Assembly: GCA_017516865.1 (NCBI GenBank)
Contig: JAFXAU010000013.1
Coordinates: 1 to 64,000 of the forward strand
Source of the DNA: Bacteroidales bacterium
GTDB lineage: Bacteria; Bacteroidota; Bacteroidia; Bacteroidales; UBA1715
DNA: 64,000 nucleotides
Direction of reading: 5' to 3'
Below the pieces are notes generated by a model. The model had not been told where the DNA came from. It searched no databases and saw only the letters and a program-made list of their open reading frames with translations. A program made the translations under genes and the position numbers. Of the stretch, positions 19,485 through 28,381 are shown in pieces. How positions within the stretch are numbered: the first letter of the stretch is position 1; the number at the start of each line of letters is the position of its first letter.

Positions 19485-20621
19485 TTATTTATATTGTATA
19501 GTTCGAGATATAACACCTACCGCCTCGCCATTTTTCGTTATGGTTTGTTTCGTCCAATTGCCTTGGGCATCGTATTCGTAAGTGTATTGCATAGTTACCT
19601 CGTTTTTGGTGGTTGATGAAACCATATCGGCCGAGTCGTACTCACACTGAAATATTGGAACCATTTCTCCATTTTCTTGTCTTTTCTTTACATTTACAAG
19701 TCGTTGTTTTTCATCATATTGCATAATACATAAATCGTACTTGCGTTCGTCCTTACATCTATATTCCACGAGGTTTCTTTGTGGATCATATACCATCATA
19801 TAGGTTTCAGAACTTAATTCTACTGATTTACGTTTCGAAATATCTCTGAAAAAGCCTTTCACTGCTTTGATTAAATACCCTTCTTCGTAAGTATAAACAG
19901 TGCTTTCAACCATATTGGTATTCGAGAATGTTTTTATTTGCTGTTGAAAAACGCCTTTCTTGTAGTTAAATTCCGTAACAGATTCTCGCACTTTATCGCG
20001 TGCCGTTTCGATCTTTTTAGTCATCAATCCTTTGCCATTGTAATCATAGAGATACATTCTATCAATAATCCATTCTTTTGCTTTACCCGTATTCGTCGCT
20101 TCGAATAAATATACGCACTCTGTAGTATCGCTCAACGTTTGTTTCTTCCACGAATCGGTATAAATATACTTGTCAACCATAGTAGGTTTGCTCTTCGAAT
20201 CAATCTGGTTTTTGCCAGAACCTTCTACAAGAAAAGCCTCACTTGCAACTCTGCCTTTCTTATCGTACGTAATAGCAACAATGGAATTACCCGACTGTGC
20301 AATCTCTATCTTTCCTTTTGAATTATAGATGAACTTGCATAGTTCGTTGCCGTCCTTGGTAATGTTCACAGGTTGGTTATTTTCGTTGAACGCACACACA
20401 ACCGACGCCTTTGCACGCGCTACGGTAATCTGGGAAATATTTCCCTTCTGATTTTCGTCAATATTATATTGATTCAACACCGATTGCAGACAAAATTCCG
20501 TATGATTTGCCTGTAAATTACGTGGAGAAAAGGTCGTTTTAACTTCATCGGCATTTTTCGTTTGCGCCGACAATCCAATAGTAACAACAACTGCAAGAAC
20601 AGATACAAGAAATCGTTTCAT
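19485..20621 (-). CDS. Exported YD-repeat-like protein
   Basis: Starting at the ATG at 20621 gives 378 residues with a signal peptide MKRFLVSVLAVVVTIGLSA. An upstream in-frame ATG (20690) is rejected because its extra codons run through the terminator hairpin at 20643-20669. The mature protein carries repeated tyrosine-rich hairpins (FIYNSKGKIEIA, YLYDYNGKGLMTKK, FNYKKGVFQ, MQYDEKQRLVNVKK, YEYDAQGNWTKQ), like the YD/RHS-type beta-hairpin repeats of many Bacteroidota exported proteins. No T9SS tail or lipobox was seen, so a periplasmic location is likely. Function is unknown. Confidence 0.7.
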   Translation of the reverse strand: MKRFLVSVLAVVVTIGLSAQTKNADEVKTTFSPRNLQANHTEFCLQSVLNQYNIDENQKGNISQITVARAKASVVCAFNENNQPVNITKDGNELCKFIYNSKGKIEIAQSGNSIVAITYDKKGRVASEAFLVEGSGKNQIDSKSKPTMVDKYIYTDSWKKQTLSDTTECVYLFEATNTGKAKEWIIDRMYLYDYNGKGLMTKKIETARDKVRESVTEFNYKKGVFQQQIKTFSNTNMVESTVYTYEEGYLIKAVKGFFRDISKRKSVELSSETYMMVYDPQRNLVEYRCKDERKYDLCIMQYDEKQRLVNVKKRQENGEMVPIFQCEYDSADMVSSTTKNEVTMQYTYEYDAQGNWTKQTITKNGEAVGVISRTIQYK

Positions 20622-20642
20622 AATCACATTTTTTACAAAAAT

Positions 20643-20669
20643 AAAGGCTACCGTGTTAGGATAGCCTTT
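20643..20669 (-). terminator. Terminator of the 1878-residue gene
   Basis: AAAGGCTA (20643-20650) and TAGCCTTT (20662-20669) form a perfect 8-bp stem. On the minus strand it is followed by ATTTTTGT, 21 bases after the stop of the giant gene. Confidence 0.8.
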
Positions 20670-20690
20670 ATTTATATCGTGACTTTTCAA

Positions 20691-23600
20691 CTATTTTTTT
20701 ACAAATGAGTGCCGAGCCACTATTTGTCCATGTTCGGAAATGAGAACATAATACGTTCCTGCCGTTAAATTCGAGATTTGTATCGACTCAACGTCCGACG
20801 ATGCAATCATAGAAACTACCGTTTCGCCGGTGATTGAAACTATCGAAATCTGATTGCCTTCCATCAATCCCGAAACTGCAATTGACGTCGTGGCAAGTGT
20901 CGGATAAACTTTAGTCTCTGCAAGTGCTACATCTTCTACAGGGGTTTCACGCATGCTGAAGTCAAAACTTGGAGCGGCACCACCATATATCGAAGTCAAC
21001 GAATTACCTTTATACACAATACGAATATCATTAGGGTTGTCGATATACGTGCCAAGTGTCAAAATAATTCGTTTGTTGTCGAGCGGCCACATAGAAATAT
21101 TCACAATACTATAAAGAGGAATATCTTTCCCGTACACAATCAAATCGGTGAAGATTGTTGGAGCAGGTTCGCTCATATCTTCTGAGAATTGAAGGTATAA
21201 CTGATTTCCGAGATTATTCATTGTAACTGTTTCAAGCACAGGGGCTTCTGTCACAACAACCACGACTCTGTCTGTCAATGCCGCATTGTTGATGCAAGTT
21301 GCCGTCACAGCAACACTACCAGCCTTCTTTGCGACAATCTTACCCGACCCGTAAACATCTACCACGTCAGTATTTGACGAAGTCCAGATTAAATCGGCAG
21401 ATGCACCGACAGGCGAGAACGTTACTTCTGGATAATATTCTTCACCAACTATCAGATAAATCTTTCTCGTATTAAATGAGAATCCTTCAACAATATTTTT
21501 AATTTCGGATTGCAGGAATGCAAGAATTGCCGTATTAAGTTCTGCCACTGCAGCATTGATTTCTGCTTGCGTAGCAGGTGGATTATTGTAAACTCCTGTA
21601 GCCTTAGTCGTTGCATTCTGCAACATGGTGAAACTTGGTTCAGGGATATTACCTACATTAGTACCCATACGGTATTCATTTGTCGAAATAGTTGTATTTG
21701 CTTCAATAATTTTTGCCTCTAAAGCAGACAGGTTAATAATTTCGACTTTGCTGTTCAAGAATGATTGTATCGCTTTGCTCAATAGTGTCACCTGATTATT
21801 CAGTTCTGATTGTGAATACGAGGTATAATTGTCGTAGTATACACGGGCATCTGCTATGGCTTGTGTCAAAGTATTTTTAGCTGACACAGGATATGAATCG
21901 TCCGTAGCATAAATATTTGAAATCAATGTTGCACGATTTATTGTGTCACCCAACTGTTTTCTGTCTACACCCTGAGAAACGGTAACCGACATTGACGCCT
22001 CGTTAGAACATCCGTTTACATCGGTATAAGTATACTTCAACGTATACGTACCAACGCCGACCGAAGGATCGAACTTAGAACCCTTCACGCCAGTTCCCGA
22101 CAATGTTCCTCCAACTGGAGAAATAGTTACTGTCACAGGAGAATCATCTGCAGTCAATGGTTGCAATGGAGTAATTGAAACCACAGGTAATTTATTTATT
22201 GTGTATGTTACCGTTGTCGCATCGCTCAAACAGCCGTCAACTTCTTGTTTTACATAATATGTACCAACCGAGGTCGGAGTATATGAAATACCTTCAGCGA
22301 CTTTGTTATTTGCGCTTGTGTACCACAATGCCACTACATTAGACGAGAACGGTCTTGCAGATTCGCCTTCGCAAACACTCACATCTTCCACAACTGGTTT
22401 CGCAGGTTTTGCTTTTTCTACCAACGAAACCGAAGTACGAGGACTTTCGCATGAACCCTCTTTCTGATATACATAATATGTACCAGCTGTTGCTGTCTGC
22501 AATGAACTTGTTGAAGAAACAACCACATTCGAGGCATTTTCCCAAACCCAACTTGCCGATGCAGTTCCCGACGCGGTGAAGGTTACTTTCTCACCACTTC
22601 CAGCACAAACAGATTGTGTCGAATTTGCCACCGTTGGAGCCGACAAACTGCAACCGTTTATAATCGTCACGGTTACCGTTGCTGTTTTCGATGTTCCGTC
22701 TTTTGTCGTCACATTCGCCGTGATTGTCACTGGTGTGTCGGTATTGACTTCGCCAGCAGAGACAACACCGTCTGCAACCGTCGCAGCCGAAGATGAAGAC
22801 GACCAAACTATACTTTCAACCGAAGCATTGTCGGGTTGAATTTTCAAGTATGTATTTAAATCAATTGTTGCTGATTCGCCAACAGTTAAGTTTGTCGTGT
22901 TGGTGAATGAAACTGCCTGGACTGGTACGGCACATTCCGTAGTAGAAACTTCAACTTTTGTCGATGGACTCTTGCAGTCGCCATCTACTTGATATACGAA
23001 ATACGAACCTGCCTTGCTTGTCGTGAATGAATTGATAGACGAAACAACCTCGTTTGAACCATCTACCCAAACCCAATCGGCAGAGGCATCGCCAGTTGCA
23101 GTAAATATCGCTTCTTCGCTACCATCGGAACAAATTGTCTGTGTAGCAACCATTACTGCTGGAGCCGACAAACTGCAACCATTTATAATGGTAACCGTAA
23201 TCTGAGCCGTTTTCGATGTTCCGTCCTCTGTTGTAACCTTCACTGTAATTGTGACTTCGGTATTCGCATCTACTTCAGAAACCGAAACAACACCATTTGT
23301 TACTGTAGCAACAGAAGACGACGAACTCCATTCAGTTGATTGTACCGAAGCATCGTCAGGATTTACAACCAAGTATTGAGATAACGAAACTGTTCCATTT
23401 TCAGCAACAGTTATATCCGACGGATTGTTGAATGCAACAGATTCTACAGGTGCGACAACCGTAACTTCGCACGAAGCAGATTTTGTCGAAGTATATGTCG
23501 ATGTTGCCGTAATTGTAGCCGTTCCCTTTCCAACTGCGGTAATCTTTCCATCAGTATCAACCGTAACAACATTTGGATTCGAAGAAGACCACTTAACTGT

Positions 23601-26327
23601 TTGCGGTGATTCCGCAGGTAGAATCGTAACGCTGATTGCATCTGCTTGTTGACCTTTTAATAATGAAAGACTTGTCTTTCCTAAAGAAATAGTTTCAACA
23701 GCAGGAGCGGCGCAATCGTCAACAGAAATCAAAACTTCTGTTTCGCCATAACAAGAATGTTCATCTTCGTATGAATACGTAATTCTATGCGACCCCACAC
23801 CTAATGACTTAGGTACGAATGACGAACTAAACATTATTATATCGTCAATCATAAGGTCTCCTCCTTCTGTATCTACCACCACATCAACTTCAGTTTCATC
23901 GTCGGAACAGAATGAAGAATTTACGGTAATTGTCGGTTTCGGCAAAGCATATACCGTCAACGTGGCAGTAGCAGCATCAGAGTAGCATTCGCCAATAACC
24001 TGTTTTGCAGTATAATTATATACACCCGCTTTTGTGACGGCTACATCTTGAATACGTTCCGTACCAAGCGCCGTGCCGTTTTCGTCATACCACTGCAAAG
24101 TTGCACCGTTGTCCAAGTTGCCCGACATTCTTACGAAATAATATGCCGTTGAACCCAAACAGGTTTCTGTTGCATCAACCTTCGGTTTCGAAGGAGCCGA
24201 TGCAATTGTATATGTTGCTTCTCCAAAATCGGAAGAACAGCCTCCGACAACTTGTTTTACATAAAATTTAGTTGTCGCATTCAACGACGTAGGTTTGTAC
24301 GATGTTGTATTTTCAGCAACGGCACTTGCATTTTTGTCGGTGTACCAATCAGCAGCAACGTTTGACGTCATTGCCGTTAATTCACCTCCGTCGCATGAAC
24401 TTGCTCCTGTCACTATAGGAGTAGCAGGTTTTTCCTTAACTTCAACCGTTACCGAGGCACGTGGACCTTCGCAACCAGGATTTTGAGAAGCATAATACGT
24501 ACCTGCCGCAGTTGGCGTGTAAGTTGCTCCTGTTCCCAAAGAACTTCCGCCCGTTACAGCAGAATACCACGTAATATTTGTACCAGTCGCTGTCAAAGTT
24601 GGGAAAGCATCACCTTCGCAAATGGCATCGACAGAAGCAATAGAAGGAGCTTCGGTCGTACAAGACGTTACCGACAATGTTACAGGAACTTTCTCGCTTT
24701 CGCAACCAGCAACGGTATTACTTACATAGAAGGTAAATACCTTTTCTTCAGCTGTTGAAACCGATGGAGTAAATGAAGTACCCGTTCCCTTTACAGTTCC
24801 ACTTTCTGTTTCATACCAATTTATGGTTCCATCGGCTGCTGCCGTCAACGCAGGAACAGCAGCATTCATTTCAACAGAAGCAGACTGTACGGTTGGAGCA
24901 GTTGCTTTATTTACCGTAATTGTAACATTGTCGCTTGCCGAACAGCCGTTTGCAGATTCCTCATACGTTAAGATTACCGAACCAGCCGTTTCCGAAGAGA
25001 ATGTTGTCCCCGAAACACCAGTTCCCGACCACGTTCCTTTTGTCGGAGTCAAGTTTACGGTTTCACCGACGCAAGCAGTTTTTGGAGTAGAAGAAAAATC
25101 AATTGATGGAAGTGCTTTTACCGTTACAGTCTGTGACATACTACCGCTACAACCATTTATATCAGTCACTTGACAAACAACTGTGTTTTCACCAACTTTC
25201 GCTGAAGCTGGGTCAAACGTTGTTGCACTTGCACCATTTACTGTAAAGGCGACACTAACATACGATTGCTCTACTCCCAATGTAACAGCTGCTTCGTTAG
25301 CGCAATATTCCTCGTCCAACCCAACAATTGTAGGATATGGTTTGTCATTTATCAACAAAGTTACTTTTGTACGTTCTGTACTTTCACATGTTCCGTCGTT
25401 TCTCGCAACATAGTATGTGTATTGGCCTGGGTCAGATACTCCCGGTTTGAAAGAATTTCCTGAGAACAACGGTGTTCCCTCGGTTTGAACATCATACCAA
25501 ACCGCATTGTGGAACTTATTGCCGAACATTGCGTCAAGCACTATATTACTATCTTCATAACAATAAGCTACAACATCGCGAACTTCAGAATTTGTTGGAG
25601 CCGTAGCAGTACAGGCTTCTTGAACGAATGTAATCGTATAAACTGTCGTTGTATTATCCTCAGCCGTTACGGTAATTGTTGTTGTTGCCTTATTATCGGA
25701 ACCAAATTCCGTTGCAGCAACAACTGCTGCATTCGCGCGAGAATCGGCAGCAACAGCCGTGTATGCAGAACTTGCAGGCAACGAAGTTCCATAAGGTACT
25801 GAAATCTCGTATTCAGTAGTTGTAGCAGAGAAGGCAGGGTCTAAAGTATAATCTGTAACCGACAAAGATTCAAGTTTGCTGTCGGTGTTTGGTTTTCCAA
25901 TCTCATAATCGAAAATCTCGCCAGCAGATTCCGTGAACAAAGTTCCATAAACCCGCGTATTTACTAATTGGCTTGCCGAATTATCCCAGACCTTAAATTC
26001 AAGTTCTTCAGGAGTACTTGTCGAGCCAGTCATATCAGATGCATCGCCACCTTGAATCACCGACGAAACGTATAATTTGCCATCGTATGCAAAAACCTTC
26101 GCAATCATTCTACATTCTTCGCCGACAAACGCACCGATATAATCGCCTTCTTCTACCGTAATTGGGAATGAAGGATTATAATCGTTGATTTTTACGATAC
26201 CAATGAATGCCGTTGAACTTGTATAATTCGTGCGAGTCCACGTCGGAGCAGCCGCCGTAGCTATCATAGGGAATAAAATGCCGAATGTGAGCACCGCCCT
26301 ATTAAGAAATGTTTTTAAAGACTTCAT
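20691..26327 (-). CDS. Giant T9SS-secreted Ig-repeat surface protein (1878 aa)
   Basis: The ATG at 26327 (MKSLKTFLNRAVL) is chosen: it begins a signal peptide and follows GGAAGGT. A longer form from 26390 would add 21 residues of poor quality. An N-terminal module (about 25-145, starting TWTRTNYTSS) is followed by a cadherin-like beta-sandwich (about 150-237), cysteine-paired CHU_C-type Ig domains (about 240-865), Big_2 domains alternating with Ig modules, FIVAR-like helices (about 1465-1610), a Big_2 unit (about 1612-1696), a SwmB-like domain and a T9SS sorting domain ending HSFVKK. No enzyme domain was recognised, so it is probably a surface adhesin or scaffold. About 600 residues (from residue 360) are collinear with the GH8 giant. 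Confidence 0.88.
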   Translation of the reverse strand: MKSLKTFLNRAVLTFGILFPMIATAAAPTWTRTNYTSSTAFIGIVKINDYNPSFPITVEEGDYIGAFVGEECRMIAKVFAYDGKLYVSSVIQGGDASDMTGSTSTPEELEFKVWDNSASQLVNTRVYGTLFTESAGEIFDYEIGKPNTDSKLESLSVTDYTLDPAFSATTTEYEISVPYGTSLPASSAYTAVAADSRANAAVVAATEFGSDNKATTTITVTAEDNTTTVYTITFVQEACTATAPTNSEVRDVVAYCYEDSNIVLDAMFGNKFHNAVWYDVQTEGTPLFSGNSFKPGVSDPGQYTYYVARNDGTCESTERTKVTLLINDKPYPTIVGLDEEYCANEAAVTLGVEQSYVSVAFTVNGASATTFDPASAKVGENTVVCQVTDINGCSGSMSQTVTVKALPSIDFSSTPKTACVGETVNLTPTKGTWSGTGVSGTTFSSETAGSVILTYEESANGCSASDNVTITVNKATAPTVQSASVEMNAAVPALTAAADGTINWYETESGTVKGTGTSFTPSVSTAEEKVFTFYVSNTVAGCESEKVPVTLSVTSCTTEAPSIASVDAICEGDAFPTLTATGTNITWYSAVTGGSSLGTGATYTPTAAGTYYASQNPGCEGPRASVTVEVKEKPATPIVTGASSCDGGELTAMTSNVAADWYTDKNASAVAENTTSYKPTSLNATTKFYVKQVVGGCSSDFGEATYTIASAPSKPKVDATETCLGSTAYYFVRMSGNLDNGATLQWYDENGTALGTERIQDVAVTKAGVYNYTAKQVIGECYSDAATATLTVYALPKPTITVNSSFCSDDETEVDVVVDTEGGDLMIDDIIMFSSSFVPKSLGVGSHRITYSYEDEHSCYGETEVLISVDDCAAPAVETISLGKTSLSLLKGQQADAISVTILPAESPQTVKWSSSNPNVVTVDTDGKITAVGKGTATITATSTYTSTKSASCEVTVVAPVESVAFNNPSDITVAENGTVSLSQYLVVNPDDASVQSTEWSSSSSVATVTNGVVSVSEVDANTEVTITVKVTTEDGTSKTAQITVTIINGCSLSAPAVMVATQTICSDGSEEAIFTATGDASADWVWVDGSNEVVSSINSFTTSKAGSYFVYQVDGDCKSPSTKVEVSTTECAVPVQAVSFTNTTNLTVGESATIDLNTYLKIQPDNASVESIVWSSSSSAATVADGVVSAGEVNTDTPVTITANVTTKDGTSKTATVTVTIINGCSLSAPTVANSTQSVCAGSGEKVTFTASGTASASWVWENASNVVVSSTSSLQTATAGTYYVYQKEGSCESPRTSVSLVEKAKPAKPVVEDVSVCEGESARPFSSNVVALWYTSANNKVAEGISYTPTSVGTYYVKQEVDGCLSDATTVTYTINKLPVVSITPLQPLTADDSPVTVTISPVGGTLSGTGVKGSKFDPSVGVGTYTLKYTYTDVNGCSNEASMSVTVSQGVDRKQLGDTINRATLISNIYATDDSYPVSAKNTLTQAIADARVYYDNYTSYSQSELNNQVTLLSKAIQSFLNSKVEIINLSALEAKIIEANTTISTNEYRMGTNVGNIPEPSFTMLQNATTKATGVYNNPPATQAEINAAVAELNTAILAFLQSEIKNIVEGFSFNTRKIYLIVGEEYYPEVTFSPVGASADLIWTSSNTDVVDVYGSGKIVAKKAGSVAVTATCINNAALTDRVVVVVTEAPVLETVTMNNLGNQLYLQFSEDMSEPAPTIFTDLIVYGKDIPLYSIVNISMWPLDNKRIILTLGTYIDNPNDIRIVYKGNSLTSIYGGAAPSFDFSMRETPVEDVALAETKVYPTLATTSIAVSGLMEGNQISIVSITGETVVSMIASSDVESIQISNLTAGTYYVLISEHGQIVARHSFVKK

Positions 26328-26504
26328 ACCTTCCAAATTATAAGTTTGTAAAGATAGTATATTTACAATTATAGACACAAAAAAATCCAAAAAGGTTTCG
26401 CTAAATAGACAATTATTTTTTATGAAACCCTATATTCCTCCGTTATATTCTATCCAATACAACAAAAAAATAGGAGACGTAGATTGAAGTCTCCAACTAA
26501 AAAA

Positions 26505-26536
26505 GAAAGGGAACCGACTCACGTCAATTCCCTTTC
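26505..26536 (-). terminator. Terminator of the OmpA/TPR lipoprotein gene
   Basis: GAAAGGGAA (26505-26513) pairs with TTCCCTTTC (26528-26536). On the minus strand a CTTTTTTAG tract follows. A second small hairpin (GGAGAC/GTCTCC, 26473-26494) lies just beyond it. Confidence 0.75.
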
Positions 26537-26558
26537 TCCACCAATTATGAAAAACTAC

Positions 26559-28250
26559 CTATTTAACAACTGATTGAAAGTTAGAGTCGTCAGCATAATC
26601 TCTGAACTCCATATCTTTCTTAGCTCTGTCGCGGAATGCAGAATCTTTTTCGATAGAAGATTTCAAGTTAGTGATAATCATATCGAAATTTTTCTGTCTT
26701 GCACCGATAATTGCCTTCAAGTAATCAACAGAAGCATCTGGTTCTTCTACTTGATTTGCAGTACTCAACGCACCGTCAACATCGCCAGCCAACAATTTTG
26801 CCAAAGCAGCGTTGAAAGTTTGGTTGCTACCGAACATTTCAACAGCAGTTGGATAATCGCCTTCTTTTACTTTTACAGTACCCATGTTATATTTAACTTC
26901 GGAACCTGCACCTTGAGCAACTTCGAAATATTCATAACCTTTAGCCAAGTCGCCTTGTTTTACAGCTACAACACCCATGTTGTTCTTAACTGCCTTGTCG
27001 CCGTCAGACAATTCATCGGCACGAGCGAATGAAGCCTGAGCATCGTCAAGTTTACCTTCTTCCATTTGTTGACAACCTAAGTTGTTTACAATCTTCCATG
27101 AGTTTGAGTATGCAGTTGCACCGTTTTTCAAGATTGTTTCTGCATCGTTAGCGTTTTCAGCAATTGTTGCAGCGAACAAATATTCATCTTCGGTAAGTTT
27201 TACGTCTGATTTGCCCAAACCTGCTTGAAGAAGAACTTCATCAGATTTGCCAACTTTTTCAGCACTTACAACAATTTTAGAACGACGAAGTTGAGGAAGA
27301 ATCTTGTCTGCAATTTCTTGATAAACAACACCCATTTTCTTAATTTCAGCTTCGCGAACAACAGGGTCTGAATATTGAGAAAGTACATTCAAAATTGCAT
27401 CTTTGTCTTGGATGCTTGAAGATTCCATCAATTGACGGAAACCATCCCAGTCTTCAGCCATGTAGTTTGAAGTGAAAGTTCCTTTTACAGAACCCTTCAA
27501 TGCTTTTTCAGCTGCTGCTTGACGATTCTTAGCCAAGTTTTCGTTGTTGTCTTCTGGTCCATCAGGAGATGCATAACCAACGATTTCAACGCCTTTCAAA
27601 GTAATAGTAGTATCTTTCTCAGTGTTTTTAGCGAAAGACTTCATATCCTTCATACTTTGTTTTGAAAGCTCGTTTGAACGAACAGAAGCGTTGTTGATTT
27701 GGAAAACGATTTCTGATTCCGAAGTCAAAACTTCTGCACGTTTGAATTGATTTTCCGAAACAATTGGAAGAGCGTCGTTTTTCAGCAATGAAGCAGTTGC
27801 CAATACACCATCAGCGATTTTTGCAGAAGGCAGATTCACAGATTTTTTCTTAACAGTTACTTTGCTGTCAACCATCAATTCCGACTGCAACAAGTCATCA
27901 GAATATGGCACCTTGCCAGTGTATGTGTATGAACCGCCGGCAAAAGAAATCACACCACCGTTTCCTTGTACTTTTTCGCCTTGTAAGGTTACTGTCTTAT
28001 ACGATTCAGATGCTTTGTCGGATTTCAAAACTGGAGTCAATTCCATCACAGCATTCTTGTTGAAGAATTTTGCTGGATAAACCACATTTACTGAAATCTC
28101 TACACTGTCACCTTTCATCTCAAGCGGATCTGGCGTTACATTATAACGTACAGATGCTGCCTCTTTTAACATTTTGCTTGGGCTGCTACATCCTACGGCT
28201 ACAACGACCGCAGTACCCAATGCAATTTGAAAAATAGATTTTTTCTTCAT
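26559..28250 (-). CDS. Outer-membrane lipoprotein with OmpA-like and TPR regions
   Basis: This 563-residue protein has a lipoprotein signal peptide with the acylated cysteine predicted at C21 (AVGCSS). After a beta-rich N-terminal region, residues ~175-255 contain an OmpA-like segment (EIVFQINNASVRSNEL, VEIVGYASPDG, NLAKNRQAAAEKAL) of the kind that binds peptidoglycan. From ~360 to the end there are TPR helical repeats (NLGCQQMEEGKLDDAQASFARADE, NNMGVVAVKQGDLAKGYEYFEVA). Similar TPR/OmpA lipoproteins are common and immunogenic in Bacteroidota, but the exact role is unknown; a scaffold between outer membrane and wall is likely. A good -33/-7 promoter lies at 28303-28332 and a terminator at 26505-26536, so it is monocistronic. 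Confidence 0.85.
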   Translation of the reverse strand: MKKKSIFQIALGTAVVVAVGCSSPSKMLKEAASVRYNVTPDPLEMKGDSVEISVNVVYPAKFFNKNAVMELTPVLKSDKASESYKTVTLQGEKVQGNGGVISFAGGSYTYTGKVPYSDDLLQSELMVDSKVTVKKKSVNLPSAKIADGVLATASLLKNDALPIVSENQFKRAEVLTSESEIVFQINNASVRSNELSKQSMKDMKSFAKNTEKDTTITLKGVEIVGYASPDGPEDNNENLAKNRQAAAEKALKGSVKGTFTSNYMAEDWDGFRQLMESSSIQDKDAILNVLSQYSDPVVREAEIKKMGVVYQEIADKILPQLRRSKIVVSAEKVGKSDEVLLQAGLGKSDVKLTEDEYLFAATIAENANDAETILKNGATAYSNSWKIVNNLGCQQMEEGKLDDAQASFARADELSDGDKAVKNNMGVVAVKQGDLAKGYEYFEVAQGAGSEVKYNMGTVKVKEGDYPTAVEMFGSNQTFNAALAKLLAGDVDGALSTANQVEEPDASVDYLKAIIGARQKNFDMIITNLKSSIEKDSAFRDRAKKDMEFRDYADDSNFQSVVK

Positions 28251-28302
28251 TTTTTTAATTTTGAATTAAACAATCAATTGCCTTATAGTTTTTTACATTG
28301 GA

Positions 28303-28332
28303 CAAAAGTAATAAGTTTTTTGAGACAACAAA
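28303..28332 (-). promoter_or_regulatory. Promoter of the OmpA/TPR lipoprotein gene
   Basis: On the minus strand TTTG (28329-28332) and TACTTTTG (28303-28310) are spaced by 18 bases, a close match to the Bacteroidota -33/-7 consensus. It lies about 50 bases before the start codon. Confidence 0.6.
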
Positions 28333-28381
28333 TATATTTGGCAAATAATTTTCTTTACTTTTTCGGAATTATCAAGTTAAA

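Noticed and set aside
20622..20690. A longer start for the 19485-20621 protein
   Set aside because: It would be translated through the terminator hairpin of the upstream giant gene and would bury the signal peptide.
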